This document shows, one piece after another, positions 8,217 through 16,331 of a stretch of 27,600 nucleotides of DNA. The DNA is taken from NCBI GenBank assembly GCA_964346185.1, contig CAYFTR010000021.1:1-27600 (forward strand), in the 5' to 3' direction. The notes under the pieces are model-generated. The model was given only the letters and a program-made list of their open reading frames with translations. It did no database searches and was not told where the DNA came from. Every line of letters begins with the position of its first letter. Position 1 is the stretch's first letter. Position numbers and translations under genes: made by a program. The DNA comes from JAAYJS01 sp964346185. Its GTDB lineage: Bacteria > Bacillota > Clostridia > Eubacteriales > Eubacteriaceae.

Positions 8217-8585
8217 CTATTTCTTTTTACCTGCAATGGTTCTCTTTGGACCTTTGCGGGTACGTGCATTGGTTTTAGTTTTTTGACCTCTAACCGGTAA
8301 TCCTCTACGGTGTCTGTAACCTCTGTAAGATCCGATTTCGATGAGTCGTTTAATGTTAAGATTTACTTCTCTTCGTAAGTCACCTTCTACGGTGTATTTT
8401 TCATCGATGATACCGCGCAATGCGTTAACTTCCGATTCCGTTAAGTCTTTGACGCGTACATCGGGGTTAATGTTAAGTTCCGCTAAAATGTTTTTGGAAG
8501 TGGAACGTCCAATTCCGTAAATATAAGTTAAGCCTACTTCTACCCGTTTGTTTCTGGGCAGGTCGACACCGGCAATTCTTGCCAT
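8217..8585 (-). CDS. rpsM: 30S ribosomal protein S13
   Basis: S13, 122 residues, in the small-subunit head, making intersubunit bridges and contacting P-site tRNA. It begins MARIAGVDLPRNKRVEVGLTY and ends with the basic tail GQKTKTNARTRKGPKRTIAGKKK. AGGAGG stands eight bases before the ATG. It opens the alpha cluster after an unusually long structured gap of 136 bases downstream of rpmJ, the largest space inside the ribosomal operon. This suggests separate translational or transcriptional control. Confidence 0.98.
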   Translation of the reverse strand: MARIAGVDLPRNKRVEVGLTYIYGIGRSTSKNILAELNINPDVRVKDLTESEVNALRGIIDEKYTVEGDLRREVNLNIKRLIEIGSYRGYRHRRGLPVRGQKTKTNARTRKGPKRTIAGKKK

Positions 8586-8600
8586 GCGTAGTTACCTCCT

Positions 8601-8694
8601 GATAATATTGGTCATGTCGATGACCTAGGACCCCGGTTTCAGTATTTCTGCCTAGTCCTATGTCCGATATGGCTATAAACAAGTTACGCCATAT
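8601..8694 (-). promoter_or_regulatory. Structured rpsM leader with three hairpins
   Basis: In transcript order: ATATGGC with GCCATAT (8688-8694 and 8667-8673, 14-base loop), TAGGAC with GTCCTA (8655-8660 and 8626-8631), and GGTCAT-CGAC-ATGACC (8610-8625). The last two stems abut directly and end about 16 bases before the rpsM ribosome binding site. This resembles an r-protein autoregulatory leader such as the S4 target upstream of rpsM in E. coli, but I see no specific match to that pseudoknot. Confidence 0.5.
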
Positions 8695-8721
8695 ACCTCA
8701 ATTCGTTTCTTTATATAATCC

Positions 8722-8835
8722 TTAACCTTGTTTTTGTTTATGCTTGGGATTTTGGCAAATAACCATAACGCGTCCCTTGCGTTTGATGATTCTGCATTTT
8801 TCACACATTGGTTTTACGGATGGTCTAACTTTCAT
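8722..8835 (-). CDS. rpmJ: 50S ribosomal protein L36 (zinc form)
   Basis: L36, 37 residues, reads MKVRPSVKPMCEKCRIIKRK at its start, with Cys11, Cys14, Cys27 and His32 as the zinc ligands of the C+ form. It sits in the large subunit near the central protuberance and helps late folding of 23S rRNA. AAGGAG lies shortly before the ATG, and the gene follows infA by 13 bases, its usual place. Confidence 0.97.
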   Translation of the reverse strand: MKVRPSVKPMCEKCRIIKRKGRVMVICQNPKHKQKQG

Positions 8836-8848
8836 GTTATTCTCCTTT

Positions 8849-9073
8849 TTAACGGCCTTTACCACGCCATACGATACGACCTCTGTCTAAATCGTAGGGA
8901 GATAATTCGAGCTTAACACGGTCTCCGGGGAGTATGCGAATGTAATTCATACGCAACTTTCCGGATATATGTGCCGTTATCTGATGCCCGTTATCCAATT
9001 CTACCAGAAAAATTGTGTTCGGCAACGCTTCAACAACTTTTCCTTCTATTTCTATGACATCTTTCTTTGCCAT
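8849..9073 (-). CDS. infA: Translation initiation factor IF-1
   Basis: IF-1, 74 residues, a single OB-fold protein that occupies the ribosomal A site during initiation and supports IF-2 and IF-3. The start MAKKDVIEIEGKVVEALPNT and the end DLDRGRIVWRGKGR are near-invariant in Gram-positive bacteria. Its ATG shares one base with the stop of the preceding KOW gene (TAATG), so translation is likely coupled. Confidence 0.98.
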   Translation of the reverse strand: MAKKDVIEIEGKVVEALPNTIFLVELDNGHQITAHISGKLRMNYIRILPGDRVKLELSPYDLDRGRIVWRGKGR

Positions 9074-9372
9074 TAGTGCTCCTTCCCGTTTTTTTCTTTC
9101 AGCATTAAATTCATTTTTGTTTCGATGGTTGTTCTAATGTCCAAATCCGTCATTTGACGACCACTTTGCAATTTTTCCACAAGTATACCATCTATTTGTT
9201 TTGTTTTTGCTAAATGGCGTATGTTTTTCTTTTTGGGTTTCTTTAAAGTCCTGACTTTACCGTCAACGACCGACACATGTTTATCATCTATGATTTCAAT
9301 GACTAAAAGCCAACAGCCCTTGTCTCTTCCGGATTTTGATTGAACGATTTGTCCTATTTTAAAGTCATTCAT
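9073..9372 (-). CDS. KOW-domain RNA-binding protein (L14e-like)
   Basis: A 99-residue basic protein. Residues about 4-33 (FKIGQIVQSKSGRDKGCWLLVIEI) match a KOW motif as found in archaeal/eukaryotic L14e-type proteins, followed by a lysine-rich stretch (RTLKKPKKKNIRHLAKTKQ). It is placed between map and infA, one base from map and overlapping infA by one, a location known for this family in Clostridia. A ribosome-associated or RNA-binding role is inferred; the exact function is not known to me. Confidence 0.85.
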   Translation of the reverse strand: MNDFKIGQIVQSKSGRDKGCWLLVIEIIDDKHVSVVDGKVRTLKKPKKKNIRHLAKTKQIDGILVEKLQSGRQMTDLDIRTTIETKMNLMLKEKNGKEH

Positions 9373-9373
9373 T

Positions 9374-10123
9374 TTACAGCAGGGTAAATATCTCGGGATC
9401 CCCGCTACCGGTAATTACAATCGTGTTTTCGTAATGGGCGGATAAGCTTCCGTCCTTCGTAACAACGGTCCAACCGTCATCCAACAGGTTCACTCCGTAA
9501 TGTCCGACATTAACCATCGGCTCGATTGCCAGACACATGCCGGTACGAAGCCTCGGTCCATAGCCCGGCTTGCCGAAATTCGGCACTTGGGGATCTTCGT
9601 GCATTTCTTTTCCGATGCCGTGACCGACATAGTCTCTGACAACTGAAAATCCGTGGCTTTCGACATGACTTTGAATCGCATGGGATATATCCGACAGGCG
9701 AAAACCTTCCTTAGCGTATGCAATCCCTTTAAAGAAGGATTGTTCCGTTACGGCAATCAGTTTTTTAGCCTCATCGGATACTTGACCCACGGCATGGGTA
9801 CGTGCAGCATCGCCGACGTACCCGCCCAAAGTCGCTCCGAGGTCAATAGAGAGGATGTCCCCGTCCTGTAAGGGTATATTGGTTGAAAAACCGTGTACGA
9901 CTTGTTCGTTCAAAGAAGCGCAGATGGAGAAAGGATAGTCATAATAACCTAAAAAAGTAGGGTATGCCTTGTTCTTTCTGATAAAATCCTCTGCAATTTT
10001 GTTGAGTTCCAGGGTGGTTACCCCCGGTTTAATTTTTGATTTTAATAATTCATGACATTCCGCGACGACCTTGCCGGCCTTTCGCATCAAATCGATCTCA
10101 CTTTGAGATTTGATTGTAATCAT
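9374..10123 (-). CDS. map: Methionine aminopeptidase, type I
   Basis: Removes the N-terminal methionine from new proteins whose second residue is small. The 249-residue pita-bread fold has all five metal ligands: Asp94 (SIDLG), Asp105 (GYVGD), His168 (GHGIG), Glu201 (AIEPM) and Glu232 (HYENT), plus His76 and His175 of the substrate pocket. It lacks the N-terminal zinc extension of some type I enzymes. It is one base from both adk and the KOW gene, a tightly coupled set. Confidence 0.98.
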   Translation of the reverse strand: MITIKSQSEIDLMRKAGKVVAECHELLKSKIKPGVTTLELNKIAEDFIRKNKAYPTFLGYYDYPFSICASLNEQVVHGFSTNIPLQDGDILSIDLGATLGGYVGDAARTHAVGQVSDEAKKLIAVTEQSFFKGIAYAKEGFRLSDISHAIQSHVESHGFSVVRDYVGHGIGKEMHEDPQVPNFGKPGYGPRLRTGMCLAIEPMVNVGHYGVNLLDDGWTVVTKDGSLSAHYENTIVITGSGDPEIFTLL

Positions 10124-10124
10124 T

Positions 10125-10775
10125 TTATTCCTTGCTTTTGAGCGCGGTTTTTATATTCTCAGCTACGATGTGCGGCTCCAATGTACCGTCTATCGTCGCC
10201 AGTAAACCCAAATCGTCGTAATAATGAATCAACGGAGCCGTACTGGTCTCGTAAACTTGCACCCGATTTTTAACGACATCTTCGACATCATCGCTTCTTT
10301 GAACGAGTTTGTCGCCGTCTTTATCACAAATACCGTCTACCTTCGGCGGATTGTATTTGATGTGATAACTGGTTGCACAAGTCGGGCAGGTTCTGCGACC
10401 GGTTAAACGATCAATCAGAATATCCGAGGGAACGTCCAGGTTGAGAGCTACATCGATACTGACTTTTTTAGCAGCATTGATTTTGTCCAGTGCTTTCGCT
10501 TGCTTAACGGTTCTCGGAAAACCGTCTAACAGGTAGCCGTTGCGGCAATCATCTCTTTGAATACGATCTTCCACCAAGTCGACAACCAATTCGTCAGGGA
10601 CCAAATCCCCGGCATCCATGTAAGCTTTCGCTTTTTTACCCAAGGGTGTTTCGTTCTTTAAGTTCTCTCTGAACAGGTCACCGGTGGATATATGCGGGAT
10701 ATTGTATAGTTTACAGATATCGTCCGCTTGTGTGCCTTTGCCCGCTCCGGGCGGTCCTAAGATAATGACTCTCAT
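10125..10775 (-). CDS. adk: Adenylate kinase (zinc LID)
   Basis: Interconverts ATP + AMP and 2 ADP. The P-loop GPPGAGKGT is at residues 7-15. The long LID domain carries Cys130, Cys133, Cys150 and Asp153, the structural zinc site described for Gram-positive enzymes such as that of Bacillus. At 216 residues it is full length. It lies 18 bases after secY, a conserved order. Confidence 0.98.
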   Translation of the reverse strand: MRVIILGPPGAGKGTQADDICKLYNIPHISTGDLFRENLKNETPLGKKAKAYMDAGDLVPDELVVDLVEDRIQRDDCRNGYLLDGFPRTVKQAKALDKINAAKKVSIDVALNLDVPSDILIDRLTGRRTCPTCATSYHIKYNPPKVDGICDKDGDKLVQRSDDVEDVVKNRVQVYETSTAPLIHYYDDLGLLATIDGTLEPHIVAENIKTALKSKE

Positions 10776-10793
10776 CTTTGCTCCTTTACTCCA

Positions 10794-12053
10794 TTATTTG
10801 AGGAACCCTTCGTAGTTACGCATAACCATTTCGGATTCCAGGCGTTGTACAATTTCCAATGCAACCCCGACAATAATTAGCAGCGAGGTTCCGCCGAATT
10901 GTATTTGTACGCCACCGACAAATTTGCCGATAACAACCGGTATAATTGCTATCGCCGCCAGGAAAAGTCCTCCGAATAATGTAATACGGTTTACAATTCC
11001 TGCAAGGTAATCACTGGTCGGCTTACCGGGACGAATGCCGGGGATAAAGCCACCTTGTTTTTTGATATTGTCCGCAATATCAAAGGGGTTAAAGGTCACT
11101 GCATTATAAAAGTAAGTAAATGCAACGATCAATATAACATAAATAATAGTTGTTGCTACCGAGCCCCATGCCAAATACTTTGCAACCCAACGGGCAAACG
11201 CCGATGACGGGAAAAAGTTGGCAATGGTCGCCGGAAACAGTGTCAGTGAACTTGCAAAGATAATCGGAATAACACCGGACATATTAACTTTTAACGGAAT
11301 ATGGGTGCTCTGTCCGCCATACATTTTTCGTCCAACGACACGTTTTGCATATTGCACCGGGATTTTTCGTTTACCTTCGTTAACCGCTACAACCGCTACA
11401 ACCGCTATAATGATCGCAATAATTAACGCGATTACCGCTACAACCGATAACGTCCCCACTCTGACGTATTCAACCATTGCTACGATAGAACTCGGAATTC
11501 TGGAAACGATAGAGATGAAAATAATCATCGAAATACCGTTTCCGATGCCGTTTTCCGTAATTAAGTCTCCTAAATACATCAGGAATGTTGTACCCGCAAC
11601 AATGCTGAGTACAATTACAAAAATATTAAGGGGTGTTCTTTCGGTCATCAAGCTGCCGTAGGATAAGGTAATCCCCAGGGCTTGTACTAAAGCCAACACA
11701 ATGGTTAAGTACCGTGTGTATTGTGCTATTTTCTTTTGGCCGGCCTCTCCTTCTTTTTGAAGATTCTCCAAAGCCGGTATCGCAAAGGCTAGAAGATTCA
11801 TAATGATGGATGCATTAATATACGGGGTAATACTCATCGCAAAGATGGTAAAGTTTTCGAAGTTGCCCCCCGAGATGATATTAAATAGTCCGAAAATACC
11901 GTTATCGTTGACTAAATTTGCCAATTGTGCGGTATCTATAAACGGCACGGGTATAAACGAACCGAGTCTATAGATAAACAGCATAATCATCGTATAGATG
12001 ACTTTATTTCTAATGCTGGTTATTTTCCAGGCATCCCTCAATGTAGAAATCAT
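10794..12053 (-). CDS. secY: Protein translocase subunit SecY
   Basis: Channel-forming subunit of the Sec translocon, 419 residues with about ten membrane segments. The N-terminus (LRDAWKITSIRNKVIYTMIMLFIYRLG) and the cytoplasmic loop IRPGKPTSDYLAGIVNRIT are characteristic. I place the start at ATG 12053, overlapping the rplO stop by one base (TGATG), with GAGGTG at a good distance. The TTG just upstream at 12056 would leave too little space. SecE and SecG are not in the window. Confidence 0.98.
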   Translation of the reverse strand: MISTLRDAWKITSIRNKVIYTMIMLFIYRLGSFIPVPFIDTAQLANLVNDNGIFGLFNIISGGNFENFTIFAMSITPYINASIIMNLLAFAIPALENLQKEGEAGQKKIAQYTRYLTIVLALVQALGITLSYGSLMTERTPLNIFVIVLSIVAGTTFLMYLGDLITENGIGNGISMIIFISIVSRIPSSIVAMVEYVRVGTLSVVAVIALIIAIIIAVVAVVAVNEGKRKIPVQYAKRVVGRKMYGGQSTHIPLKVNMSGVIPIIFASSLTLFPATIANFFPSSAFARWVAKYLAWGSVATTIIYVILIVAFTYFYNAVTFNPFDIADNIKKQGGFIPGIRPGKPTSDYLAGIVNRITLFGGLFLAAIAIIPVVIGKFVGGVQIQFGGTSLLIIVGVALEIVQRLESEMVMRNYEGFLK

Positions 12054-12499
12054 CAAATCACCTCGGCCTTTCCTCCTGCGGAGAGAATTTTCTCACGAGC
12101 TGATTTGCTGAATTTATGTGCTTTGATGTTTAAGGCTTTGGTCAATTCGCCTTCACCCAACACTTTTAAACCGCTTTTTAAGTTGCTGATCACGCCGGTT
12201 TCAACGAGCATTTTCGGTGTGATTTCCGTATTTGCTTCAAAGCGTTCTTCCAGTTCCGCCAGATTGATGATGGCATAATCTTTTCTGAACAGGGCATTGC
12301 TGAAGCCTCTTTTAGGCAAACGTCTTGCCAAAGGCATTTGGCCCCCTTCAAAACCGATTTTAACACCGCCGCCGGAGCGTGATTTTTGGCCGTCGTGGCC
12401 TCTACCGCTTGTTTTTCCTAAACCGGAACCGGGGCCGCGACCACGACGTTTTCTTTCTTTTCTAGAACCCTCTGCAGGTCTTAGTGTGTGTAAACGCAT
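12053..12499 (-). CDS. rplO: 50S ribosomal protein L15
   Basis: L15, 148 residues, a late assembly protein contacting several 23S rRNA domains. The glycine/arginine-rich N-terminal extension (RGRGPGSGLGKTSGRGHDGQ) and the globular C-terminal domain are both present. It follows rpmD by nine bases and touches secY. Confidence 0.98.
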   Translation of the reverse strand: MRLHTLRPAEGSRKERKRRGRGPGSGLGKTSGRGHDGQKSRSGGGVKIGFEGGQMPLARRLPKRGFSNALFRKDYAIINLAELEERFEANTEITPKMLVETGVISNLKSGLKVLGEGELTKALNIKAHKFSKSAREKILSAGGKAEVI

Positions 12500-12508
12500 G
12501 GTAACCTC

Positions 12509-12691
12509 CTATACTTCTTCAACTTCCAGCATAAATGCTGTTTTACGGATCATACCGCGAATTTGCGGTGTGTCGTTGTGAACGACACTGTGTCCGATTT
12601 TTTTAAGCCCCAGGGCTTCGATATTTTTTCTCTGGTTTTGATTGCGTCCGATAGTGCTGCGTTTTAATGTCACTTTAATTTGTTTTGCCAT
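12509..12691 (-). CDS. rpmD: 50S ribosomal protein L30
   Basis: L30, 60 residues, the short bacterial form. It starts MAKQIKVTLKRSTIGRNQNQ and contains LGLKKIGHSVVHNDTPQIRGM, the family core. It lies between rpsE and rplO as in other spc operons, with AGGAGG before the ATG. Confidence 0.98.
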   Translation of the reverse strand: MAKQIKVTLKRSTIGRNQNQRKNIEALGLKKIGHSVVHNDTPQIRGMIRKTAFMLEVEEV

Positions 12692-12701
12692 GACGCACCT
12701 C

Positions 12702-13208
12702 CTAACCTAAAATCTCTTCCGGTTTTTTTCCGCGTTTTGCTGCAACTTCGTACACGGTCGTTAAATTTTTAAGACCGTTCATTGTAGCGTTAACCATGTT
12801 GCGTGCATTGTTGGAACCTAAAGACTTGGTACGAATATCACGGATACCCGCCAATTCGCATACTGCACGTACCGGACCGCCGGCAATAACGCCGGAACCT
12901 TCCGGTGCAGGTTTTAGCAATACACGTCCGGCACCTTCAACACCCATAATTTGGTGAGGAATAGTTGTACCCAGTTTCGGAACACGGATAAGAGATTTTT
13001 TTGCGTCTTCAATGCCTTTGCGAATGGCATCCGGAATTTCCATCGCTTTACCTTTTCCAACGCCGACATGTCCATTGCCGTCGCCTACAACTACAATACA
13101 GCTGAAGCGAAAGTTACGTCCGCCCTTTACAACTTTTGTGACGCGGTTAATGGAGACAACTCTTTCCTGTAAGTCCATCGTGCTTGGATCAATTTTTGTA
13201 TGATGCAT
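12702..13208 (-). CDS. rpsE: 30S ribosomal protein S5
   Basis: S5, 168 residues, important for decoding accuracy and mRNA unwinding at the entry channel. The N-terminal double-stranded RNA-binding-like domain (ERVVSINRVTKVVKGGRNFRF) and the C-terminal domain (GSGVIAGGPVRAVCELAGI) are complete. AGGAGG precedes the ATG. Confidence 0.98.
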   Translation of the reverse strand: MHHTKIDPSTMDLQERVVSINRVTKVVKGGRNFRFSCIVVVGDGNGHVGVGKGKAMEIPDAIRKGIEDAKKSLIRVPKLGTTIPHQIMGVEGAGRVLLKPAPEGSGVIAGGPVRAVCELAGIRDIRTKSLGSNNARNMVNATMNGLKNLTTVYEVAAKRGKKPEEILG

Positions 13209-13220
13209 TTAGATCTCCTC

Positions 13221-13586
13221 CTAGAATTTAAGACCGCCTTCGCGAGCGCCCTCTGCGAGTTCTTTTACGCGTCCCGTATAAACATAGCCGCCACGGTCAA
13301 ATAATACGGATTCGATACCTTTTTCCAAGGCTTTTTTTGCGACATCCGCACCGACTGCTCTGGCAACGGCTTTTTTATCGCCTTCTAAGGTCTCTTTCAG
13401 AGCGGTATCCAAAGTTGATGATGCCACCAATGTATGACCGGTTTCGTCATCGATAATTTGAGCGTAAATATGTTTATTACTTCTAAAAACATTTAAGCGC
13501 GGTCTTTCCGAAGTGCCGGAAATCTTTTTACGTACTCTCGTATGTCTTCTGACACGCAATTTGTTTTTAACTACTTGTTTAATCAT
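13221..13586 (-). CDS. rplR: 50S ribosomal protein L18
   Basis: L18, 121 residues, one of the 5S rRNA-binding proteins of the central protuberance. RRHTRVRKKISGTSERPRLNVFRS and the C-terminal DRGGYVYTGRVKELAEGAREGG are diagnostic. It is separated from rplF by 39 bases, somewhat more than its neighbours, without a clear regulatory site. Confidence 0.98.
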   Translation of the reverse strand: MIKQVVKNKLRVRRHTRVRKKISGTSERPRLNVFRSNKHIYAQIIDDETGHTLVASSTLDTALKETLEGDKKAVARAVGADVAKKALEKGIESVLFDRGGYVYTGRVKELAEGAREGGLKF

Positions 13587-13625
13587 AAGATTCTCCTTGT
13601 CTTACCTGTCGATCATAGCCTTCGC

Positions 13626-14162
13626 TTAACCGGTTTTACCGACTTTACGTCTGACATATTCATCGGAGTAGCGAATACCATGACCCTTGTAAGGTTCCGG
13701 TAGACGATGGGCACGAATATTTGCCGCATGTGCACCTACCGCTTCTTTGTCGATTCCCTTAACGGTCACTTTATTGGCCGATTCACAGACGGTTTCGATA
13801 CCGTCGGGGTCTTCCATTTCCACAGGGTGGGAAAAGCCCAGGTTCATCACCAATTTATTGCCTTTTTTCTCTGCTCTGTAGCCGACTCCGCTAATTTCCA
13901 AAGTCTTTTGGTAACCTTCGGTGACACCGACCACCATATTGTAAATAAGCGTACGGCTTAAGCCGTGTAACTCTCTATGTTGTTTACGATCGGAAGGACG
14001 CTTAACTGTAATTTGTCCTTCTTCCAAGGTGAGGATCATTTCTGCGGGAATATTTTTTTCCAAAGTGCCTTTAGGTCCTTTAACTACAACATGGTTGTTA
14101 TCGCTAACGGAGATTTCGACACCGGCGGGAATGACGACGGGATTTTTACCTATTCTTGACAT
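13626..14162 (-). CDS. rplF: 50S ribosomal protein L6
   Basis: L6, 178 residues, with two related domains near the base of the L7/L12 stalk. It starts MSRIGKNPVVIPAGVEISV, carries the second-domain signature PEPYKGHGIRY and ends RRKVGKTG. The length is typical. It lies nine bases after rpsH. Confidence 0.98.
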   Translation of the reverse strand: MSRIGKNPVVIPAGVEISVSDNNHVVVKGPKGTLEKNIPAEMILTLEEGQITVKRPSDRKQHRELHGLSRTLIYNMVVGVTEGYQKTLEISGVGYRAEKKGNKLVMNLGFSHPVEMEDPDGIETVCESANKVTVKGIDKEAVGAHAANIRAHRLPEPYKGHGIRYSDEYVRRKVGKTG

Positions 14163-14171
14163 CGTACCCTC

Positions 14172-14570
14172 CTACCATACATAGCAAAGCACTTCGCCGC
14201 CGATACCGGCTTTTCTGGCTTGCTTATCTGTTATAACTCCGGACGATGTGGACATGATTGCAATGCCCAGTCCGTTTAATACTTTCGGCACATCATTTTT
14301 TCCGACGTATACTCTTAAGCCGGGTTTGGAAATTCTTTTCAAACCGGCAATAACGCGTTCTTTATTGCTGCCGTATTTTAATGTCAGCTTAATAATGTTT
14401 TGTTTTGTATCTTCTATTACTTCTACTTTGCTGATATAGCCTTCTTCCAATAAAATGTCGGCAATAGCTTTCTTTTCGTTGGATGCGGGAAATTCCACCG
14501 TTTTATGCACTTCTTTGTTTGCATTACGGATTCTGGTTAGCATATCTGCAATCGGATCACTCATTGACAT
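14172..14570 (-). CDS. rpsH: 30S ribosomal protein S8
   Basis: S8, 132 residues, a primary binder of the 16S central domain. The start DPIADMLTRIRNAN and the C-terminal GIAIMSTSSGVITDKQARKAGIGGE are classical. The first of two nearby ATGs (14570) is chosen because AGGAGG lies seven bases before it. S8 autoregulates the spc operon in E. coli; no matching site was identified here. Confidence 0.98.
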   Translation of the reverse strand: MSMSDPIADMLTRIRNANKEVHKTVEFPASNEKKAIADILLEEGYISKVEVIEDTKQNIIKLTLKYGSNKERVIAGLKRISKPGLRVYVGKNDVPKVLNGLGIAIMSTSSGVITDKQARKAGIGGEVLCYVW

Positions 14571-14585
14571 GTGGTTGCCTCCTTT

Positions 14586-14771
14586 TTACCAGCTCGCTTT
14601 GCGAACACCCGGAATTTCGCCTTTATAAGCTAATTCTCTAAAACATATTCTGCAAATGCCATACTTTCTGAGGTAGGCATGGGGTCTTCCGCAAATACGA
14701 CAACGGTTGTATTCTCTGGTAGAGAATTTTTGCTTTCTTTGCTGTTTTACTTTCATTGCTGTTTTAGCCAT
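14586..14771 (-). CDS. rpsZ: 30S ribosomal protein S14, type Z (zinc)
   Basis: S14 of the short, 61-residue zinc type. Cys24, Cys27, Cys40 and Cys43 (CRIC...CRIC) bind zinc. It lies in the small-subunit head near S3 and S10. No non-zinc S14 paralogue is in the window. The order rplE-rpsZ-rpsH is standard. Confidence 0.98.
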   Translation of the reverse strand: MAKTAMKVKQQRKQKFSTREYNRCRICGRPHAYLRKYGICRICFRELAYKGEIPGVRKASW

Positions 14772-14782
14772 TACATACCTCC

Positions 14783-15325
14783 TTAGTTAGTTTTAAACGG
14801 CACACCTAAAAGCCTCAACAATTCTCTGGCTTCTTCATCGGTTTTTGCCGTTGTAACAATGATGATATCCATCCCTCTGATTTGTTCGATGTCATCATAG
14901 TTGATTTCGGGGAATATCAACTGCTCTTTGATACCGAAAGCATAGTTGCCGCGGCCGTCAAAGCTGGCATCGGATAACCCTCTGAAGTCACGTACTCTGG
15001 GAAGTGCGATATTAAAAAGCTTATCACAGAATTCGTACATTCTTTCTCTTCTTAAGGTTACTTTTGCACCGACATTTTGGCCTTCACGTACTTTAAAGTT
15101 TGCAACGGATTTTCTGGCTTTGGTAACCACCGGTTTTTGACCGGAAATGTCGCCCAATTCCTTAACTGCCGCTTCCAAACCTTTGGTGTTGTCTTTGCAG
15201 TCGCCTAAACCCATGTTGATGACAACTTTGACGAGTTTAGGTACCTCCATAATATTTTTATATCCGAATTTTTCCTTCATCGCCGGAACGACTTCAGCGG
15301 AATATTTTTCAAACATTCTTGACAT
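14783..15325 (-). CDS. rplE: 50S ribosomal protein L5
   Basis: L5, 180 residues, binds 5S rRNA and forms an intersubunit bridge with S13. Motifs include KVVINMGLGD, RRERMYEFCDKL and LPRVRDFRGLS. The whole family length is present. It lies 11 bases from each neighbour. Confidence 0.98.
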   Translation of the reverse strand: MSRMFEKYSAEVVPAMKEKFGYKNIMEVPKLVKVVINMGLGDCKDNTKGLEAAVKELGDISGQKPVVTKARKSVANFKVREGQNVGAKVTLRRERMYEFCDKLFNIALPRVRDFRGLSDASFDGRGNYAFGIKEQLIFPEINYDDIEQIRGMDIIIVTTAKTDEEARELLRLLGVPFKTN

Positions 15326-15336
15326 TATGAACTCCT

Positions 15337-15663
15337 TTATTTGCCGCCAAGTGTTTTATTACACTTTTTGCAGAAACGTGTTTTACTACCGTCTTCCAAT
15401 ACTTTGATGCCGGTGCGCACGCCCCTGTCGCAGGAATCACAATACAATAAAACATTGGATGCGTGTATTTTGCCTTCCATGCGGATAATGCCGCCTTGTT
15501 GCATCATTTGTGTCGGTTTTTTATGTTTGGATATCATTGCAACATCTTTAACACTGACTCTGTTTTCGGAAGGATATACTCTGAGGACTTCGCCTACTTT
15601 ACCTTTATCTTTACCGGAGATAACTTGTACTTTATCTCCTTTTTTAATATGCATTTTAGCCAT
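15337..15663 (-). CDS. rplX: 50S ribosomal protein L24 with zinc ribbon
   Basis: L24, 108 residues, an early assembly initiator near the peptide exit. A KOW motif spans about residues 5-35 (KKGDKVQVISGKDKGKVGEV). The C-terminal part keeps Cys75, Cys78, Cys98 and Cys101 in two CxxC pairs, a probable zinc ribbon. The corresponding region of the B. subtilis protein, as I recall it, has no cysteines. Confidence 0.97.
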   Translation of the reverse strand: MAKMHIKKGDKVQVISGKDKGKVGEVLRVYPSENRVSVKDVAMISKHKKPTQMMQQGGIIRMEGKIHASNVLLYCDSCDRGVRTGIKVLEDGSKTRFCKKCNKTLGGK

Positions 15664-15675
15664 CTTAACCTCCGA

Positions 15676-16044
15676 TTACAGCACTTCGGGTGCTAGAGAT
15701 AAAATTTTCATATATTTTTTCTCACGCAATTCCCTGGCGACCGGTCCAAAAATACGGGTTCCTCTGGGGGTTTGGTCGTCCTTAATTAAAACTGCCGCAT
15801 TTTGGTCGAATTTTATGTAGCTTCCGTCATTACGTCTGACACCTTTTTTGGAGCGTACGATAACAGCTTTTACCACGTCACCTTTTTTAACGTCTCCGCC
15901 CGGTGCGGCATTTTTTACGGAACATACGATCACATCACCGATGTTGGCGTATTTGCGATTGGTTCCGCCCAGTACGCGGATACATAAAAGTTCTTTAGCT
16001 CCGGTATTGTCGGCTACTTTCAGTCTGCTTTCCTGTTGTATCAT
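15676..16044 (-). CDS. rplN: 50S ribosomal protein L14
   Basis: L14, 122 residues, at the subunit interface, where it contacts 16S rRNA and is the docking site of the silencing factor RsfS. It starts MIQQESRLKVADNTGAKELL and contains the usual VVRSKKGVRRNDGSYIKFD-like core. It follows rpsQ by 12 bases. Confidence 0.98.
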   Translation of the reverse strand: MIQQESRLKVADNTGAKELLCIRVLGGTNRKYANIGDVIVCSVKNAAPGGDVKKGDVVKAVIVRSKKGVRRNDGSYIKFDQNAAVLIKDDQTPRGTRIFGPVARELREKKYMKILSLAPEVL

Positions 16045-16056
16045 CGCCGCAACCTC

Positions 16057-16311
16057 CTATAGTGCTTTCTGAACGATGTTGACCAATCTCCAATATTTAT
16101 CTTTACTGAGGCGTCTGGTTTCCATAATACGAACCACATCGCCGATATTACATTGGTTTTCTTCATCGTGTGCTTTAAATTTAACTGTTTTCTTAACTCT
16201 TTTTTTGTATAAAGGGTGGATTTTAAATGTTTCAACCGCTACAACGATCGTTTTGTCCATTTTGTCACTGACAACACGACCGATACGGGTTTTTCTTTCA
16301 TTTCGGTCCAT
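16057..16311 (-). CDS. rpsQ: 30S ribosomal protein S17
   Basis: S17, 84 residues, an OB-fold primary binder of the 16S 5' domain. RIGRVVSDKMDKTIVVAVET and the C-terminal MRLSK-like segment (METRRLSKDKYWRLVNIV) identify it. I place the start at ATG 16311 with AGGAGG eight bases upstream; a TTG directly before it is a less likely alternative. Confidence 0.98.
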   Translation of the reverse strand: MDRNERKTRIGRVVSDKMDKTIVVAVETFKIHPLYKKRVKKTVKFKAHDEENQCNIGDVVRIMETRRLSKDKYWRLVNIVQKAL

Positions 16312-16331
16312 CAAATTTGCCTCCTGGTTTA

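Noticed and set aside
8660..8705. Possible internal promoter before rpsM (TTGAGG...TTATAG on the minus strand)
   Set aside because: Both hexamers are poor matches and overlap the first hairpin; not strong enough to call.
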